64,000 nucleotides of DNA from Candidatus Peribacteria bacterium (GCA_943358175.1 CALRGV010000001.1:62001-126000), one strand, 5' to 3'. Shown: positions 44,041 to 54,443, counted from the stretch's first letter. Notes: generated by a model not told the origin, from the sequence alone. Made by a program: numbers and translations.

Positions 44041-45158
44041 AGGATTATATCCTCTAACTGCTTTGGAATTTTTGTGAGGTTTTTATTGCCGGATTTTGTC
44101 ACCAGAATCATGTCTTCGATGCGGACTCCGAATTCGCCTTCGAGGTAGATGCCGGGTTCTACGGTGACGATAGTGTTTTCTTTGATAGGGCCTTTGTAGC
44201 CGGAGGCGAGTGAGGGGATTTCGTGTATGTCTAAGCCAATGCCGTGGCCGCCAGCGTGGCCGTATTGTTCCTTATAGCCAGCTTTGTCAATGATGTCGCG
44301 AGAGAGTTTATCGGCGTCTACACCGGAGATTCCGGCTTTGATTTTCTTAATTGCATTTTCTTGAGCGGCGAGGACGAGATTGTAGATTTGGGCTTGTTTT
44401 GTTGTTGGGGTAGCGGTGAAGAGCATTCTGGTCATATCGGAGCAATAACCTTTATATTTTACGCCCATATCAACAAGAATGATGTCGCCTTTTTTTAATG
44501 CTGTTTGGTCTGGCTCGTGATGAGGTCTTGCGCTATGTGGGCCAAAGCCAACGATTGGTTCAAAGGAAATATCTTCCGCCCCAAAATCATGAGCAAATTT
44601 TTTGATCGACCAGGCTAGATCGCATTCTTTTAATGATGTTTTTCTATCTGATTTCAACCACTTTTGTATAATTTTTTTGATCTCTAGGAAAACGCGCCCA
44701 TTGATGTTCTGGCTTTCGGTGATTATTTTTATTTCTTGGGGAGTTTTTATAGCGCGAATTGATTCAATTTTGTCGGAAATATCAATGAATTTTGGAGATT
44801 TTTTTCCGTTACTGCTCATTTTTTTGAATTTTTTGTAGCGTGTTACAGTGAGGTCGGATTCTTCCACACCAAGAGTTTTAATTTTGTGGTGGCTGAGAAT
44901 TTTTTGCCAACTGGCGGTGAGTTCTTTTGGATTTCGCCAGACACGGGTGATGTTTACCAGTTCTATATCTTTTTTGATAATGCTTTTTGCTCTTTCAATG
45001 TAGCGGAAGTCAGTAAAAAGATATTTCTTGGTTTTTGTGAGAAGCATGAATCCGGCTGAACCGTTGAAGTTTGAAAGATAGGTGACGTTGGTTTTGTTGG
45101 TGATTAATTGGGCATCGCTGGTATGTGCTGCTGTTTGTGCGACGGATTTATTTGACAT
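44037..45158 (-). CDS. M24-family Xaa-Pro aminopeptidase/dipeptidase
   Basis: 373 aa. Removes or cleaves N-terminal residues next to proline using two metal ions. Creatinase-like N-domain with NVTYLSNFNGSAGFMLLTK. Pita-bread C-domain with metal ligands: ILVDMGVKYKGYCSDMTR (two Asp), GHAGGHGIGLDIHEIP (His), TVEPGIYLEGEFGVRIED (two Glu). Catalytic His in GFGPHSARPHHEP. PepP/PepQ distinction not made. ruvA is upstream, separated by a 47-bp intergenic repeat. Confidence 0.92.
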   Translation of the reverse strand: MSNKSVAQTAAHTSDAQLITNKTNVTYLSNFNGSAGFMLLTKTKKYLFTDFRYIERAKSIIKKDIELVNITRVWRNPKELTASWQKILSHHKIKTLGVEESDLTVTRYKKFKKMSSNGKKSPKFIDISDKIESIRAIKTPQEIKIITESQNINGRVFLEIKKIIQKWLKSDRKTSLKECDLAWSIKKFAHDFGAEDISFEPIVGFGPHSARPHHEPDQTALKKGDIILVDMGVKYKGYCSDMTRMLFTATPTTKQAQIYNLVLAAQENAIKKIKAGISGVDADKLSRDIIDKAGYKEQYGHAGGHGIGLDIHEIPSLASGYKGPIKENTIVTVEPGIYLEGEFGVRIEDMILVTKSGNKNLTKIPKQLEDIIL

Positions 45159-45172
45159 ATTGTTTTTGTGAT

Positions 45173-45219
45173 TTGTTATTCACCGCATGCGGGACTTTTT
45201 GATCTGTAAATTTCGACAA
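45173..45219. repeat. 47-bp intergenic repeat, copy 1
   Basis: Matches 54640-54686 at 42 of 47 positions on the same strand. It contains the palindrome CCGCATGCGG followed by CTTTTTGATCTGTA and CGACAA. Between ruvA and the M24 peptidase gene. Confidence 0.8.
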
Positions 45220-45232
45220 GTGTAAAAGTAAT

Positions 45233-45820
45233 TTAATTATTTTTTAAAAAGTAGGTTATTACTTCTTCCGCTTCGGTGATTTCTAGAGGGAGTCCACGTA
45301 GAGTTTTCGTGACTTGGTGTCGTTGGTAGCCGAGGCGAATTAGGGCATCCATAGCGTCTGGATGCGGATCAGAGCTGGAGCTGGATTTGTTGCTGGTTGT
45401 GGAGTTTCCCAGATCTTTAATGTCCTCCATTTCTATTTTACTTTTCAATTCTAAAATCATTCTTTTGGCAGTTTTTTCACCAATGCCGGGAACTTTTTTA
45501 ATATAATTATGATCTTCATTGAGAATGGCTAATTTTATTTTTTGAACGTCGCCATTCATAATTTCTAATCCTGTTTTTGGGCCGATACCACTGACGCTAA
45601 GGAGGGTTTTGAAAAATGTAAGATCGTTGTAATTTGCAAAACCATAGAGATCGAAAGCGTCCTCGCGGATGTTGCTATGGATGAAAAGTTCGATGGATAA
45701 TTCTTTTAAGTTCTCTAGTAAGGTGGCTGGTAGATGCACTAAATAGCCCACATTGCCGGTGTCTAAAATAATTCCTTTTTCGATTTTTTTGAGGACTGTT
45801 CCTTTGAGGTAGGCGATCAT
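45233..45820 (-). CDS. ruvA: Holliday junction DNA helicase subunit RuvA
   Basis: 195 aa from ATG 45820 (MIAYLKGTVLKKIEKG), the canonical family start; the track adds four residues. OB-fold domain I (LDTGNVGYLVHLP), two helix-hairpin-helix motifs in domain II (LLSVSGIGPKTGLEIM and IKKVPGIGEKTAKRMILELK), a Ser-rich linker, and the short RuvB-binding domain III (ALIRLGYQRHQVTKTL). Binds four-way junctions for branch migration. 29 nt downstream of tgt. Confidence 0.96.
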   Translation of the reverse strand: MIAYLKGTVLKKIEKGIILDTGNVGYLVHLPATLLENLKELSIELFIHSNIREDAFDLYGFANYNDLTFFKTLLSVSGIGPKTGLEIMNGDVQKIKLAILNEDHNYIKKVPGIGEKTAKRMILELKSKIEMEDIKDLGNSTTSNKSSSSSDPHPDAMDALIRLGYQRHQVTKTLRGLPLEITEAEEVITYFLKNN

Positions 45821-45849
45821 GAGAATTTTCAATTATTAATTATCAATTT

Positions 45850-47037
<1,188 letters not shown>

Positions 47038-47070
47038 TTAGCACAAATTCATGGTATTTAAGAAGAGTTT

Positions 47071-48006
47071 TTAATGGTGGGCATGAGCTGCGTGCGCATC
47101 ATGTCCGTGGGCATCGCCATGAGCGTCGTGTGCTGCGGCTGGTGCAGACATGGATCTTCCGCCTAGAGGTGAAGTTATAATGTCGGCTATATTTGTGACT
47201 GCAGCTACGGCTTGTTTTATACCGCTGCTGATCCATTTGAAGGGACTGGTAATTCTACCAACAACCGGAATACGCTCAATTTGAGGGCTTATTTGTTGAA
47301 TTGTACGATCAATGCCACGATCGGCTATATCATTTAATGCACGTGGAATTGCCATTATGGCATTTTTGAAAAATTTACCTAGTGAAGCAACTGTTTCACC
47401 GACATGTTTTTTTGCCTCTCCGTTTGTTAAATTCGATGGTTTAAGAATTGTGCCAACTGTGGTGCTAATAAATGATCTAATTGTGGAAAGTGCCGGAGAT
47501 AATACTTCCATACCGCGGCGACCTACGTTTAGTACTGCACCATCAATTACGTGTCCGGCCGCATAGAATGGAGTTTCAATTAAGGATTGTTTTTCTACTG
47601 CCGGCAGGTCTCCGGACCTTAAGGCAGTATTGATTTTAGCTCCAAATTCGCTTGTGGTTGTGGCTAGACTATTGCTGATTTCAAAAATACTATCTCTGAA
47701 AGCAATAATTGGTGATTTTCCTCTGGTTGCTGGATGAGCGCCATGTTCCGTTTTTGCATGGGCTTTATGTTCTCCGTGAGCGTCGCCATGGGTAGCATGA
47801 GCAGGAGCATGTTCCTTGTTATCATTGGCAGCTTTGGGACCATGGGCGCCGTGAGCTGCGCCATGTTCTTTGTTGTCATTGGCTGCTTCGTGACCATGTG
47901 CACCGTGAGCAGGGGCACTGTGAGCCGCAGGCGCATGATCATCATGACCATGGGCTGGAGCGGCGTCGTGGTGTTCTTCTGCATGTGCGTGAGCTTCTGC
48001 ACTCAT
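47071..48006 (-). CDS. Histidine-rich protein with amphipathic core
   Basis: 311 aa from ATG 48006 (MSAEAHAHAEEHH), set by a promoter that overlaps the longer track start. The first 95 residues are His/Ala/Gly-rich with an imperfect tandem repeat (AHGHEAANDNKEHGA, then AHGPKAANDNKEHAP). The last 25 residues are again His-rich (HDAHGDAHGHDAHAAHAHH). The middle 190 residues are helical and weakly amphipathic (SIFEISNSLATTTSEFGAKI, FFKNAIMAIPRALNDIADRG) without a clear membrane helix. Likely binds transition metals through the tails; the role is unknown. Confidence 0.82.
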   Translation of the reverse strand: MSAEAHAHAEEHHDAAPAHGHDDHAPAAHSAPAHGAHGHEAANDNKEHGAAHGAHGPKAANDNKEHAPAHATHGDAHGEHKAHAKTEHGAHPATRGKSPIIAFRDSIFEISNSLATTTSEFGAKINTALRSGDLPAVEKQSLIETPFYAAGHVIDGAVLNVGRRGMEVLSPALSTIRSFISTTVGTILKPSNLTNGEAKKHVGETVASLGKFFKNAIMAIPRALNDIADRGIDRTIQQISPQIERIPVVGRITSPFKWISSGIKQAVAAVTNIADIITSPLGGRSMSAPAAAHDAHGDAHGHDAHAAHAHH

Positions 48007-48033
48007 GTATTTGTGTGGTTTTAAGAGTACTAC

Positions 48034-48061
48034 ATCATAACAAAAACTCCACAAAAGTCAA
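48034..48061 (-). promoter_or_regulatory. Promoter of the histidine-rich protein gene
   Basis: Minus-strand TTGACT, 16 bp, TATGAT, about 28 nt before ATG 48006. Confidence 0.65.
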
Positions 48062-48082
48062 GGGTTATGGGCTTGTTTTTGT

Positions 48083-49165
48083 CTATCTTAAGCTGTTTTG
48101 AACTAATTGCTGTAGCCACTTATCTGCTAATACCAGAGCGGCCATAGATTCGGCTACAGGGATGATTCTTGGTGCCAGACAGCAATCGTGGCGGCCGAGT
48201 GTGGCTATTTCAGTGTTTTTGCCTTCTTTGGTGATGGTTTTTAGTTTTTTGCTTATGGAAGGGACAGGTTTGATACCTAATCTGATGATTATGTCTTCGC
48301 CGGTGGAGATTCCGCCGAGGATGCCGCCTGAGTGATTGGACAGAAATTTGACTTTGCCGCCTTTCGCCTGCATTTGGTCGTTATTTTCGCTACCTTTCAT
48401 GGTGGCTACGCTGAATCCGGCGCCAATTTCTATCGCTTTTACTGCGCCGATAGACATCATGGCTTTGGCTAAATCGGCTTCAAGTTTATCAAAGACAGGT
48501 TCGCCGAGGCCTTTTGGAGGGTTCTTGATGATAATTTCTATGATGGCACCGATAGAATCTCCTTCGGTAAAACGGATTTTTTCTATCATCTTTTGCATTT
48601 TTACAGCGACGACGGGATCGGCACAGCGCAGTTCGTTTTGTTCAATAAAAGATTTTTCGAAAGTTTTAGCTTTTATCTCTCCAATCTGGATAGTATGACC
48701 AAAAATCTCTGTTTTAGACTTTAATTTAAGAATTTTTTTTGCAATTGCTCCGGCCATTACACGAGCTAGAGTCTCACGACCAGATGAACGTCCACCTCCA
48801 CGATAGTCACGAAAACCATATTTCAAATCATAAGTGTAGTCGGCATGGGCCGGGCGATACTTATCTTGAATATTGGAATAATCTTTGGAACGGGTATCTT
48901 CATTTTGCACCATAATAGAAATTGGCGTGCCGGTAGTTTTGCCTTCGAAAACGCCGGATAAAATATGGACTTGGTCCTTTTCTCTTCTGGTAGTGGTGAT
49001 TTTTGAACCGGCTTGTGGGCGGCGGCGTTCTACTTCTTTTTGAATTTCGGCCTCAGTTAAAGTGAGGCCGGCAGGGCAGCCATCAATAATTACACCTGTT
49101 GATGGTCCGTGAGATTCGCCCCAAGTAGTGATTCTGAATAATGTGCCAAAGGTATTTCCGGGCAT
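48083..49165 (-). CDS. aroC: Chorismate synthase
   Basis: 360 aa from ATG 49165 (MPGNTFGTLFRITTWGESHG), the family start. Converts EPSP to chorismate with reduced FMN. Signatures: GESHGPSTGVIIDGCPAGL, RRPQAGSKITTTRREKDQ, TPISIMVQNEDTRSKDY, RPAHADYTYDLKYGFRDYRGGGRSSGRETLARV, and GGISTGEDIIIRLGIKPVPS, then RHDCCLAPRIIPVAESM. No other shikimate gene is in the window. The 51-nt longer track start adds an unrelated N-terminus. Confidence 0.96.
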   Translation of the reverse strand: MPGNTFGTLFRITTWGESHGPSTGVIIDGCPAGLTLTEAEIQKEVERRRPQAGSKITTTRREKDQVHILSGVFEGKTTGTPISIMVQNEDTRSKDYSNIQDKYRPAHADYTYDLKYGFRDYRGGGRSSGRETLARVMAGAIAKKILKLKSKTEIFGHTIQIGEIKAKTFEKSFIEQNELRCADPVVAVKMQKMIEKIRFTEGDSIGAIIEIIIKNPPKGLGEPVFDKLEADLAKAMMSIGAVKAIEIGAGFSVATMKGSENNDQMQAKGGKVKFLSNHSGGILGGISTGEDIIIRLGIKPVPSISKKLKTITKEGKNTEIATLGRHDCCLAPRIIPVAESMAALVLADKWLQQLVQNSLR

Positions 49166-49234
49166 GAGAATGCTTAAAAGTGGCTTAAATATAAGCGATT
49201 TTTGCCTAAATTGCAAATTTGCATTATGAAATAA

Positions 49235-49260
49235 AAAACTGACTCTTGCAAATCAGTTTT
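49235..49260 (-). terminator. rpmE terminator (bidirectional)
   Basis: AAAACTGA and TCAGTTTT form an 8-bp stem with a 10-nt loop. On the minus strand it is followed by a T-rich run; it ends the rpmE transcript before aroC. Confidence 0.7.
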
Positions 49261-49296
49261 AGGATTTTTAATTGTGGAGAGATTGATGCTCGGCGT

Positions 49297-49587
49297 TTAT
49301 GCCTCTGCTTTTACTTCCGGCTCTTCTTCAGTATCTTCTCCCTTCTTTGCCTTAACTTTCTTTACCTTCTTTTCAGCTGTAGCTTGAGCTTTTTTCATTC
49401 TGGCTACGAATTTATCGACACGACCGGAACTATCCATTAATTTTTGTTTACCTGTGTAGAAAGGATGACAGGCTGAGCAGATTTCAGTTTTGAAATCTTC
49501 TTCCATCGTGGAACCTGCTACATAAACCGCTCCGCATGCGCAGGTAAAATTGATAGTTTTAAAATTTGGGTGAATTTCTGGTTTCAT
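49297..49587 (-). CDS. rpmE: 50S ribosomal protein L31, with charged tail
   Basis: 96 aa. Zinc-containing L31: [19 protein letters not shown], then [26 protein letters not shown] with the second CxxC. Residues 65-96 are an added Lys/Ala/Glu tail ([20 protein letters not shown]) beyond the usual 66-75 aa, ending acidic. Directly downstream of the TSP3-repeat gene (3 nt), apparently co-transcribed. Confidence 0.95.
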   Translation of the reverse strand: MKPEIHPNFKTINFTCACGAVYVAGSTMEEDFKTEICSACHPFYTGKQKLMDSSGRVDKFVARMKKAQATAEKKVKKVKAKKGEDTEEEPEVKAEA

Positions 49588-49590
49588 AGC

Positions 49591-50844
49591 TTATAAATTT
49601 AACTTATTTTCTTGGTTTTCTTGATCTTTTCGATCTTTAGCTTCGGCAATATACTTGAAGTATATTACAAGCGCAAGCAAAATTGTAGCTATGGCAAGGC
49701 CGAGATCTTTGTAAAGTCCAATATTTAAAACGGATACTGTGAAATTCTGACTAACGGATTCACCACTATTGTCTGTTGTGGTTAATTTTACGTTGTGTTC
49801 TCCTACTGTTTCGAAAGTTTCAGTGAGTGCATTGCCTTCTTTGACTTCTTTTCCGTCAACTTCCCATTTGTAATTAACTATATTGCCATCTTCATCGGTG
49901 GAAGGAGTTGCGTCAAAGGTTTGGGTGGAAAACAGGTCTACTGTGGTTTTTCTATTTTTTAATTTGATTACAGGGGCCTTGTTTAGGGGAAATTTGTCTT
50001 GAGTGTTGATGATTCCGTCATTGTCTCTATCTGTGTCTGTATTGTTTCCAATTTTGTCTTTATCCGTATCTATCGATTCTTTTGGATCCAGAGGAAAGGC
50101 GTCTTTGCCATCTATTATGCTGTCACCATCCGTGTCGGCTTTGAGGGGATTGGTACCGATTTTTTCTTCTTTGGAATCAAGAACTCCGTCATTGTCGTCG
50201 TCTGTATCTGCGATGTTGCCAATACCGTCATGATCGGTGTCGATAGTTTCATTGGCATCTAAGGGTAAATCGTCAAATTCGTTTGGGACGCCATCATTGT
50301 CCATATCAAGATCGGCATTGTCTCCAACGCCATCTCCATCAGTATCTTTTGATTCTTTAAGGTTTAGAGGAAAGGCATCTTTTTCATCCGGAACATTATC
50401 GTTATCATCGTCGGGATCTTTATCATTTGGGATGCCATCGCGATCCGTATCTTGAGCCACATAAACTTTAGTGGATATAGTGTTGTCTACCGGGTCATCA
50501 ATTTTTGCGTTCCAAGGTAAAATTTTGGCTGAGATTGTTTGTTCTCCGAATGGAGGATACCAGTCAATAAAAACTCCGTCGGTTTTTTTTGCAAAAAGGG
50601 AAATGACCTGATCTCCGCCAATTTGGCCTTTACTGTCGTAGAATTTAACTACTCCAAGCAAGTCTTGATTGCTTTTATTTGTGGCTGTAGCATAAATACG
50701 AACTTTTCCTCCTTCAGTTAGATTATTGGTAGAGAAAGTGATGTCATTTTCATTGATAGCAATATCGCCGGTGTAAGCCAGAGCAATATTGGAGATTGAG
50801 ATGAAGCTAACCAGACCTGCGACGATAGCAAAAATTTTTTTCAT
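49591..50844 (-). CDS. Surface protein with thrombospondin type 3 repeats and PKD domain
   Basis: 417 aa. N-terminal signal peptide (MKKIFAIVAGLVSFISISNIALA) then a CARDB-like beta domain (about 35-120). About eight Ca-binding type 3 repeats follow (DTDRDGIPNDKDPDDDNDNV, DTDGDGVGDNADLDMDNDGV and similar, about 128-285). A PKD-like domain comes next (FDATPSTDEDGNIVNYKWEVDG), and one C-terminal membrane helix (LGLAIATILLALVIYFKYIA) with a charged tail. It should sit in the membrane with a calcium-stiffened extracellular stalk. Upstream of rpmE on the same strand. Confidence 0.9.
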   Translation of the reverse strand: MKKIFAIVAGLVSFISISNIALAYTGDIAINENDITFSTNNLTEGGKVRIYATATNKSNQDLLGVVKFYDSKGQIGGDQVISLFAKKTDGVFIDWYPPFGEQTISAKILPWNAKIDDPVDNTISTKVYVAQDTDRDGIPNDKDPDDDNDNVPDEKDAFPLNLKESKDTDGDGVGDNADLDMDNDGVPNEFDDLPLDANETIDTDHDGIGNIADTDDDNDGVLDSKEEKIGTNPLKADTDGDSIIDGKDAFPLDPKESIDTDKDKIGNNTDTDRDNDGIINTQDKFPLNKAPVIKLKNRKTTVDLFSTQTFDATPSTDEDGNIVNYKWEVDGKEVKEGNALTETFETVGEHNVKLTTTDNSGESVSQNFTVSVLNIGLYKDLGLAIATILLALVIYFKYIAEAKDRKDQENQENKLNL

Positions 50845-50874
50845 AGGCGCTTTGCTAATTGTGAAATGAGAGAA

Positions 50875-53514
50875 CTATTTTTTCTTGCTTACCACTTCTT
50901 CTTCGATTGTTTCCTGCATATCATCCATGCTTTCCTGATCGGACTCTTCTTCAGGATTAATGCCGGCTAAAGCAGCGGCGGCCTGTAATTCTTTATTATC
51001 AATTATGGAGATTGAGGCAACTTTATCATTTGGGCGCATTCTCATCAGATATACTCCCTGAGTAGTACGACCCTGTGAAGGAATTTGTTTTGAATGGAGA
51101 CGAATTACTTGACCGGCTTTGGACATAATTACCAAATCGGCGTCGGTGTCTTTATCGAGCACTTTTGCGCCGACTATTTTACCTGTTTTAGCAGTTAGAT
51201 TGGCGGTTTTTACACCTGAGCCGCCACGAGCCTGGAAACGATATTCTTGAACCGTAGTCATTTTGCCAAGACCATTTTCCATGATTACAAGAAGTTCAGC
51301 GATATTTGGATCTTTTACCACATCCATTTCCACTACTTCATCGCCGCTCTTGAGTTTCATGCCGCGCACACCTATAGATGGACGTCCTAATGGGCGGGCA
51401 TCTTCTTCATTGAAACGTATACCTTTGCCTTCGTGACTGACCATGACTATTTCGTTGCCCGGAGAAGTTTCTTTGATCCATTCCAGTGAGTCTCCAGGGC
51501 GGAGCTTCATTGCAATGAGGCCACTCTTTCTTACATTCGTAAAATCTTCCACTGGAGTTTTCTTAATGGTACCTTTTTTTGTTGCCATAAAGAGATATTT
51601 GCCTTCGAATTTTTCACCACTGTTTAAAATTGCGGTGACCATTTCATCTTCTTGTAATTGTAGAAGGTTGACGATGGCTTGGCCTTTTGCTTGACGTGAA
51701 GTCTTTGGTATTTCATAGGTAGGTAGACGGAAAACACGACCTTGATTTGTGAAATATAATAATTCGTCGTGGTTGAAAGCAAATTTGATTAATTTGATTT
51801 CGTCTTCATCTTTTGTAGTACCTCCAACTATGCCCTTGCCACCGCGGTGTTGAGCACGGAAAGTATTTGCAGGAATGCGTTTGATGTAGTTTTCACGACT
51901 GAGCATAATAATAACCGCTTCATTTGGAATGGTATCTTTTTGAGAAATAGAATCTACGGCATGTGGAACGATTTGCGTCCGACGTTCATCGCCGTATTTT
52001 TCTTTAATTTCCGCAAGCTCATTTTGCATGATTTTTAGAACTTTTTTAATGTCGCCGAGAATGCTTTCAAAGTTTTTAATCTCAGCTAATTTTTCAGCTA
52101 ATTCATCTTCGATTTTTTGTCTTTCCAGTCCGGCAAGAGTTTGCAGTCTCATTTCGAGAATGGCTTTGCCTTGCAGTTCGCTGAGCTTGAATTTCTTCAT
52201 GAGTTCCACTAAAGCTTCTTCTTTTGTCTCGGAAGCGCGAATGGTTTTGATAACTGCATCAATATTGTCCATCGCAATTTTCAAACCTTCCAAAATATGC
52301 GCTCTGGCCAGAGCCATTTTTAGATCAAATTGTGTACGGCGAGTGATAACTTCTTTACGATGAGAAATGAAATGTTCGAGTACTTGTTTAAGGTCGAGTA
52401 GGTGAGGTTGAATTTCGTCTACCAGGGCAATCATGTTCATGTTGAAAGCGGACTGGAGCTGAGTCATTTTGAAAAGCTGATTCAGAATTTTCTTTGGATA
52501 ACTGTCTTTTTTGAGTTCGATTACGACGCGGATACCATCTTTGTTTGATGATTCATCTCTAATATCGGTGATACCCACGATTTTTTTCTCTTGAACCAAT
52601 TCCGCCATTTTTGTAATTAAATTGGATTTATTTACCTGGTAAGGAATTTCAGTAACAAGAATTTCAAATTTGCCATTTTTCTTTTCAATGATTTCAGTTT
52701 TTGAACGAAGCACCATACCTCCACGTCCGGTAGCGTAGGCTGTTTTTATATCGTTGACATCATAAAGAATACCCCCGGTAGGGAAGTCCGGTCCCTTGAT
52801 GAATTTCATTAATTCGTCAATTGTGGCTTCAGGATTATTGGAAAGGTGCATGACTCCATCGATAACTTCACTAAGATTGTGTGGTGGAATGGAAGTGGCC
52901 ATACCAACGGCAATACCGGTGGAACCGTTTAATAAAAGTTGTGGAAGTTTTGTAGGAAGAACTACCGGTTCTTTGTAACGGCCGTCGTAATTGTCGCGCC
53001 AGTTTACAGTTTCCTTGTCGATATCGTTCATCATTTCGTCCGTGATTTTTTCCATTTTTGCCTCGGTATAACGCATGGCGGCTGGAGAGTCTCCATCGAT
53101 AGAACCGAAGTTACCCTGGCCTCTGACCAATTGATATCTCATAGCGAAGTCCTGGGCCATTCTCACCATAGAGTCGTAAACGGCAGTATCACCATGCGGA
53201 TGGTACTTTGCGAGCACCTCACCCACTACAGCGGCGGATTTGCGGAAGGAGCCACTGGATCTCAGGCCAATTTCATTCATGGCGTGGAGAATACGGCGGT
53301 GAACAGGTTTGAGACCGTCGCGTACGTCCGGTAGAGCACGGGAAACTATTACGCTCATGGCGTATTCCAAGTAGGAAGTTTCCATTTCTTCAGTGATATG
53401 TCTATCAATTAATGAATCCGGTTTGACGAAAAGCTGTGGAGTTTCTTGCGATGAAGCTTCGTCTTTTTCATTTTCCTCTTGATCGTCCTGATTTTTTTTG
53501 TCTTTCTTAGCCAT
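50875..53514 (-). CDS. gyrA: DNA gyrase subunit A
   Basis: 879 aa. Introduces negative supercoils with GyrB. Motifs: SYLEYAMSVIVSRALPDVRDGLKPVHRRIL, KYHPHGDTAVYDSMVRMAQDFAMRY with the quinolone region, and the active Tyr in AAMRYTEAKM. The C-terminal beta-pinwheel has the gyrase box as QHRGGKGIVGG and repeated GxxxR blades. An acidic, Lys-ended tail follows. The first 30 residues are an added charged region (MAKKDKKNQDDQEENEKDEA). A GyrA box favours gyrase over topoisomerase IV. Confidence 0.95.
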   Translation of the reverse strand: MAKKDKKNQDDQEENEKDEASSQETPQLFVKPDSLIDRHITEEMETSYLEYAMSVIVSRALPDVRDGLKPVHRRILHAMNEIGLRSSGSFRKSAAVVGEVLAKYHPHGDTAVYDSMVRMAQDFAMRYQLVRGQGNFGSIDGDSPAAMRYTEAKMEKITDEMMNDIDKETVNWRDNYDGRYKEPVVLPTKLPQLLLNGSTGIAVGMATSIPPHNLSEVIDGVMHLSNNPEATIDELMKFIKGPDFPTGGILYDVNDIKTAYATGRGGMVLRSKTEIIEKKNGKFEILVTEIPYQVNKSNLITKMAELVQEKKIVGITDIRDESSNKDGIRVVIELKKDSYPKKILNQLFKMTQLQSAFNMNMIALVDEIQPHLLDLKQVLEHFISHRKEVITRRTQFDLKMALARAHILEGLKIAMDNIDAVIKTIRASETKEEALVELMKKFKLSELQGKAILEMRLQTLAGLERQKIEDELAEKLAEIKNFESILGDIKKVLKIMQNELAEIKEKYGDERRTQIVPHAVDSISQKDTIPNEAVIIMLSRENYIKRIPANTFRAQHRGGKGIVGGTTKDEDEIKLIKFAFNHDELLYFTNQGRVFRLPTYEIPKTSRQAKGQAIVNLLQLQEDEMVTAILNSGEKFEGKYLFMATKKGTIKKTPVEDFTNVRKSGLIAMKLRPGDSLEWIKETSPGNEIVMVSHEGKGIRFNEEDARPLGRPSIGVRGMKLKSGDEVVEMDVVKDPNIAELLVIMENGLGKMTTVQEYRFQARGGSGVKTANLTAKTGKIVGAKVLDKDTDADLVIMSKAGQVIRLHSKQIPSQGRTTQGVYLMRMRPNDKVASISIIDNKELQAAAALAGINPEEESDQESMDDMQETIEEEVVSKKK

Positions 53515-53656
53515 AGCTGTTGGTTACGGATAGAGTTTTACTGGAGGATTCTAGCACAAATTATTGTATTTGAAAAATTAAAAATTTTTGAGTGATTTTT
53601 CGGTATTGTTTATGAGGTTTTCCGGCTTAATTGACAGGAAAATCAGGTTTTTACCC

Positions 53657-53684
53657 TTGACTTCCGACTCCGGCCGAGTATGAT
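53657..53684 (+). promoter_or_regulatory. Promoter at the start of the hairpin-rich island
   Basis: TTGACT, 16 bp, TATGAT on the + strand, with no ORF directly downstream. It would start a transcript near 53691. Confidence 0.6.
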
Positions 53685-53690
53685 GGTGGA

Positions 53691-54006
53691 CAATTGTTTT
53701 TACGATGAGAGAAACTTTAGGCATAGAGTTCTTTACGAAATGAGTTCGTGAAAGATTTCCTACCTGAGGTTTGACTCGGGTCTGCAATGCGGTAGTAGAT
53801 TTCGCTATCAATATGATGAGTGACTTCTCCCAAATTCATGCAGGTTTTGACAACAAGGTAAGAAATAAACGAAGTCGGACGTGAGTTTTTTTGTGCGCTT
53901 GGTAGTGCGGTGCGTGGCGCAAAAAGATTGATGTCCGGCTTCGTAAGAATGTTCCGGTGTGGTGTTGACTGTCCTCAAGGTGAGGATGGTAGTGGGAAGT
54001 GTTCCC
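53691..54006 (+). ncRNA. Candidate structured RNA
   Basis: Downstream of a promoter and free of an ORF, this stretch holds five stable hairpins in a row. They are TTTACGAA/TTCGTGAA, CCTGAG/CTCGGG, a long one with an 11-bp outer stem CGAAGTCGGAC/GTCCGGCTTCG and inner GCGC/GCGC plus T-run/A-run pairing (53870-53943), TCCTCA/TGAGGA, and GGGAA/TTCCC. It does not match tmRNA, RNase P RNA or SRP RNA signatures that I know. It may be a non-coding RNA or the 5' leader of the small ORF at 54048. Confidence 0.4.
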
Positions 54007-54047
54007 TAGCTTAAGTGTTGGGGATTTACTGTGAAGTGGGGTGTGCG

Positions 54048-54320
54048 ATGCTGACTGGTGCTTTGGGCCTTTACTTGGTCGTGTTTTTGTTGATCGGCTG
54101 GTTGATTGTGCGTTTGTACAATCGGAAACATCCTGGTGCTGATCTTTCTCAAGGCGCGGTGCAGCCCAAGGAGCATCTGCGTAGTGATCTGGCCATGGGT
54201 CCTATCACGGAGCGCAATGGTCACAAGGTGGTGCTTTTTCGCCCGGATGGTGGCGAGGCTGACCCCACCTGGGTTCAGTCGCATCAGGCTGATCGCAAGG
54301 GTTCTGGGAGCTGGTTCTGA
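54048..54320 (+). CDS. Small membrane protein in a GC-richer island
   Basis: 90 aa from ATG 54048: one membrane helix (GALGLYLVVFLLIGWLIVRLY), then a polar cytoplasmic tail with FRPDGGEADPTW. Codons end in G or C much more often than in the neighbours, and the DNA is visibly GC-richer, suggesting recent acquisition. The frame +1 continues open for 22 codons past the stop (EKRPLLTEVARQKVTEVMQ), so a frameshift or a second overlapping ORF is possible. Unknown family. Flanked by hairpins on both sides. Confidence 0.45.
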   Translation: MLTGALGLYLVVFLLIGWLIVRLYNRKHPGADLSQGAVQPKEHLRSDLAMGPITERNGHKVVLFRPDGGEADPTWVQSHQADRKGSGSWF

Positions 54321-54388
54321 GAAACGCCCTCTGCTGACCGAGGTTGCTCGACAGAAGGTGACTGAGGTCATGCAGGTGCGTGATTGAT

Positions 54389-54442
54389 GGAGGGGGCGGT
54401 TGTTGCGTTGGCGGAAAAGCTGACGTGGCGACTGCCCCCTCC
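54389..54442 (+). terminator. Long GC-rich stem closing the island's ORF
   Basis: GGAGGGGGCGGT and ACTGCCCCCTCC pair over 12 bp (one G-T). It begins one base after the frame ending at 54387 stops. No T-run follows directly, but T-rich hairpins do. Confidence 0.5.
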
Positions 54443-54443
54443 T

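Noticed and set aside
47734-48024. 96-aa Met/Ser/Cys-rich + strand ORF
   Set aside because: Mirror image of the His/Ala repeats of the histidine-rich protein.
53691-54006. tmRNA, RNase P RNA or SRP RNA
   Set aside because: No tRNA-like ends or tag, no GAGGAAAGTCC/ACAGAA core, and no GGAAGGAAGCA-type apical loop were found.
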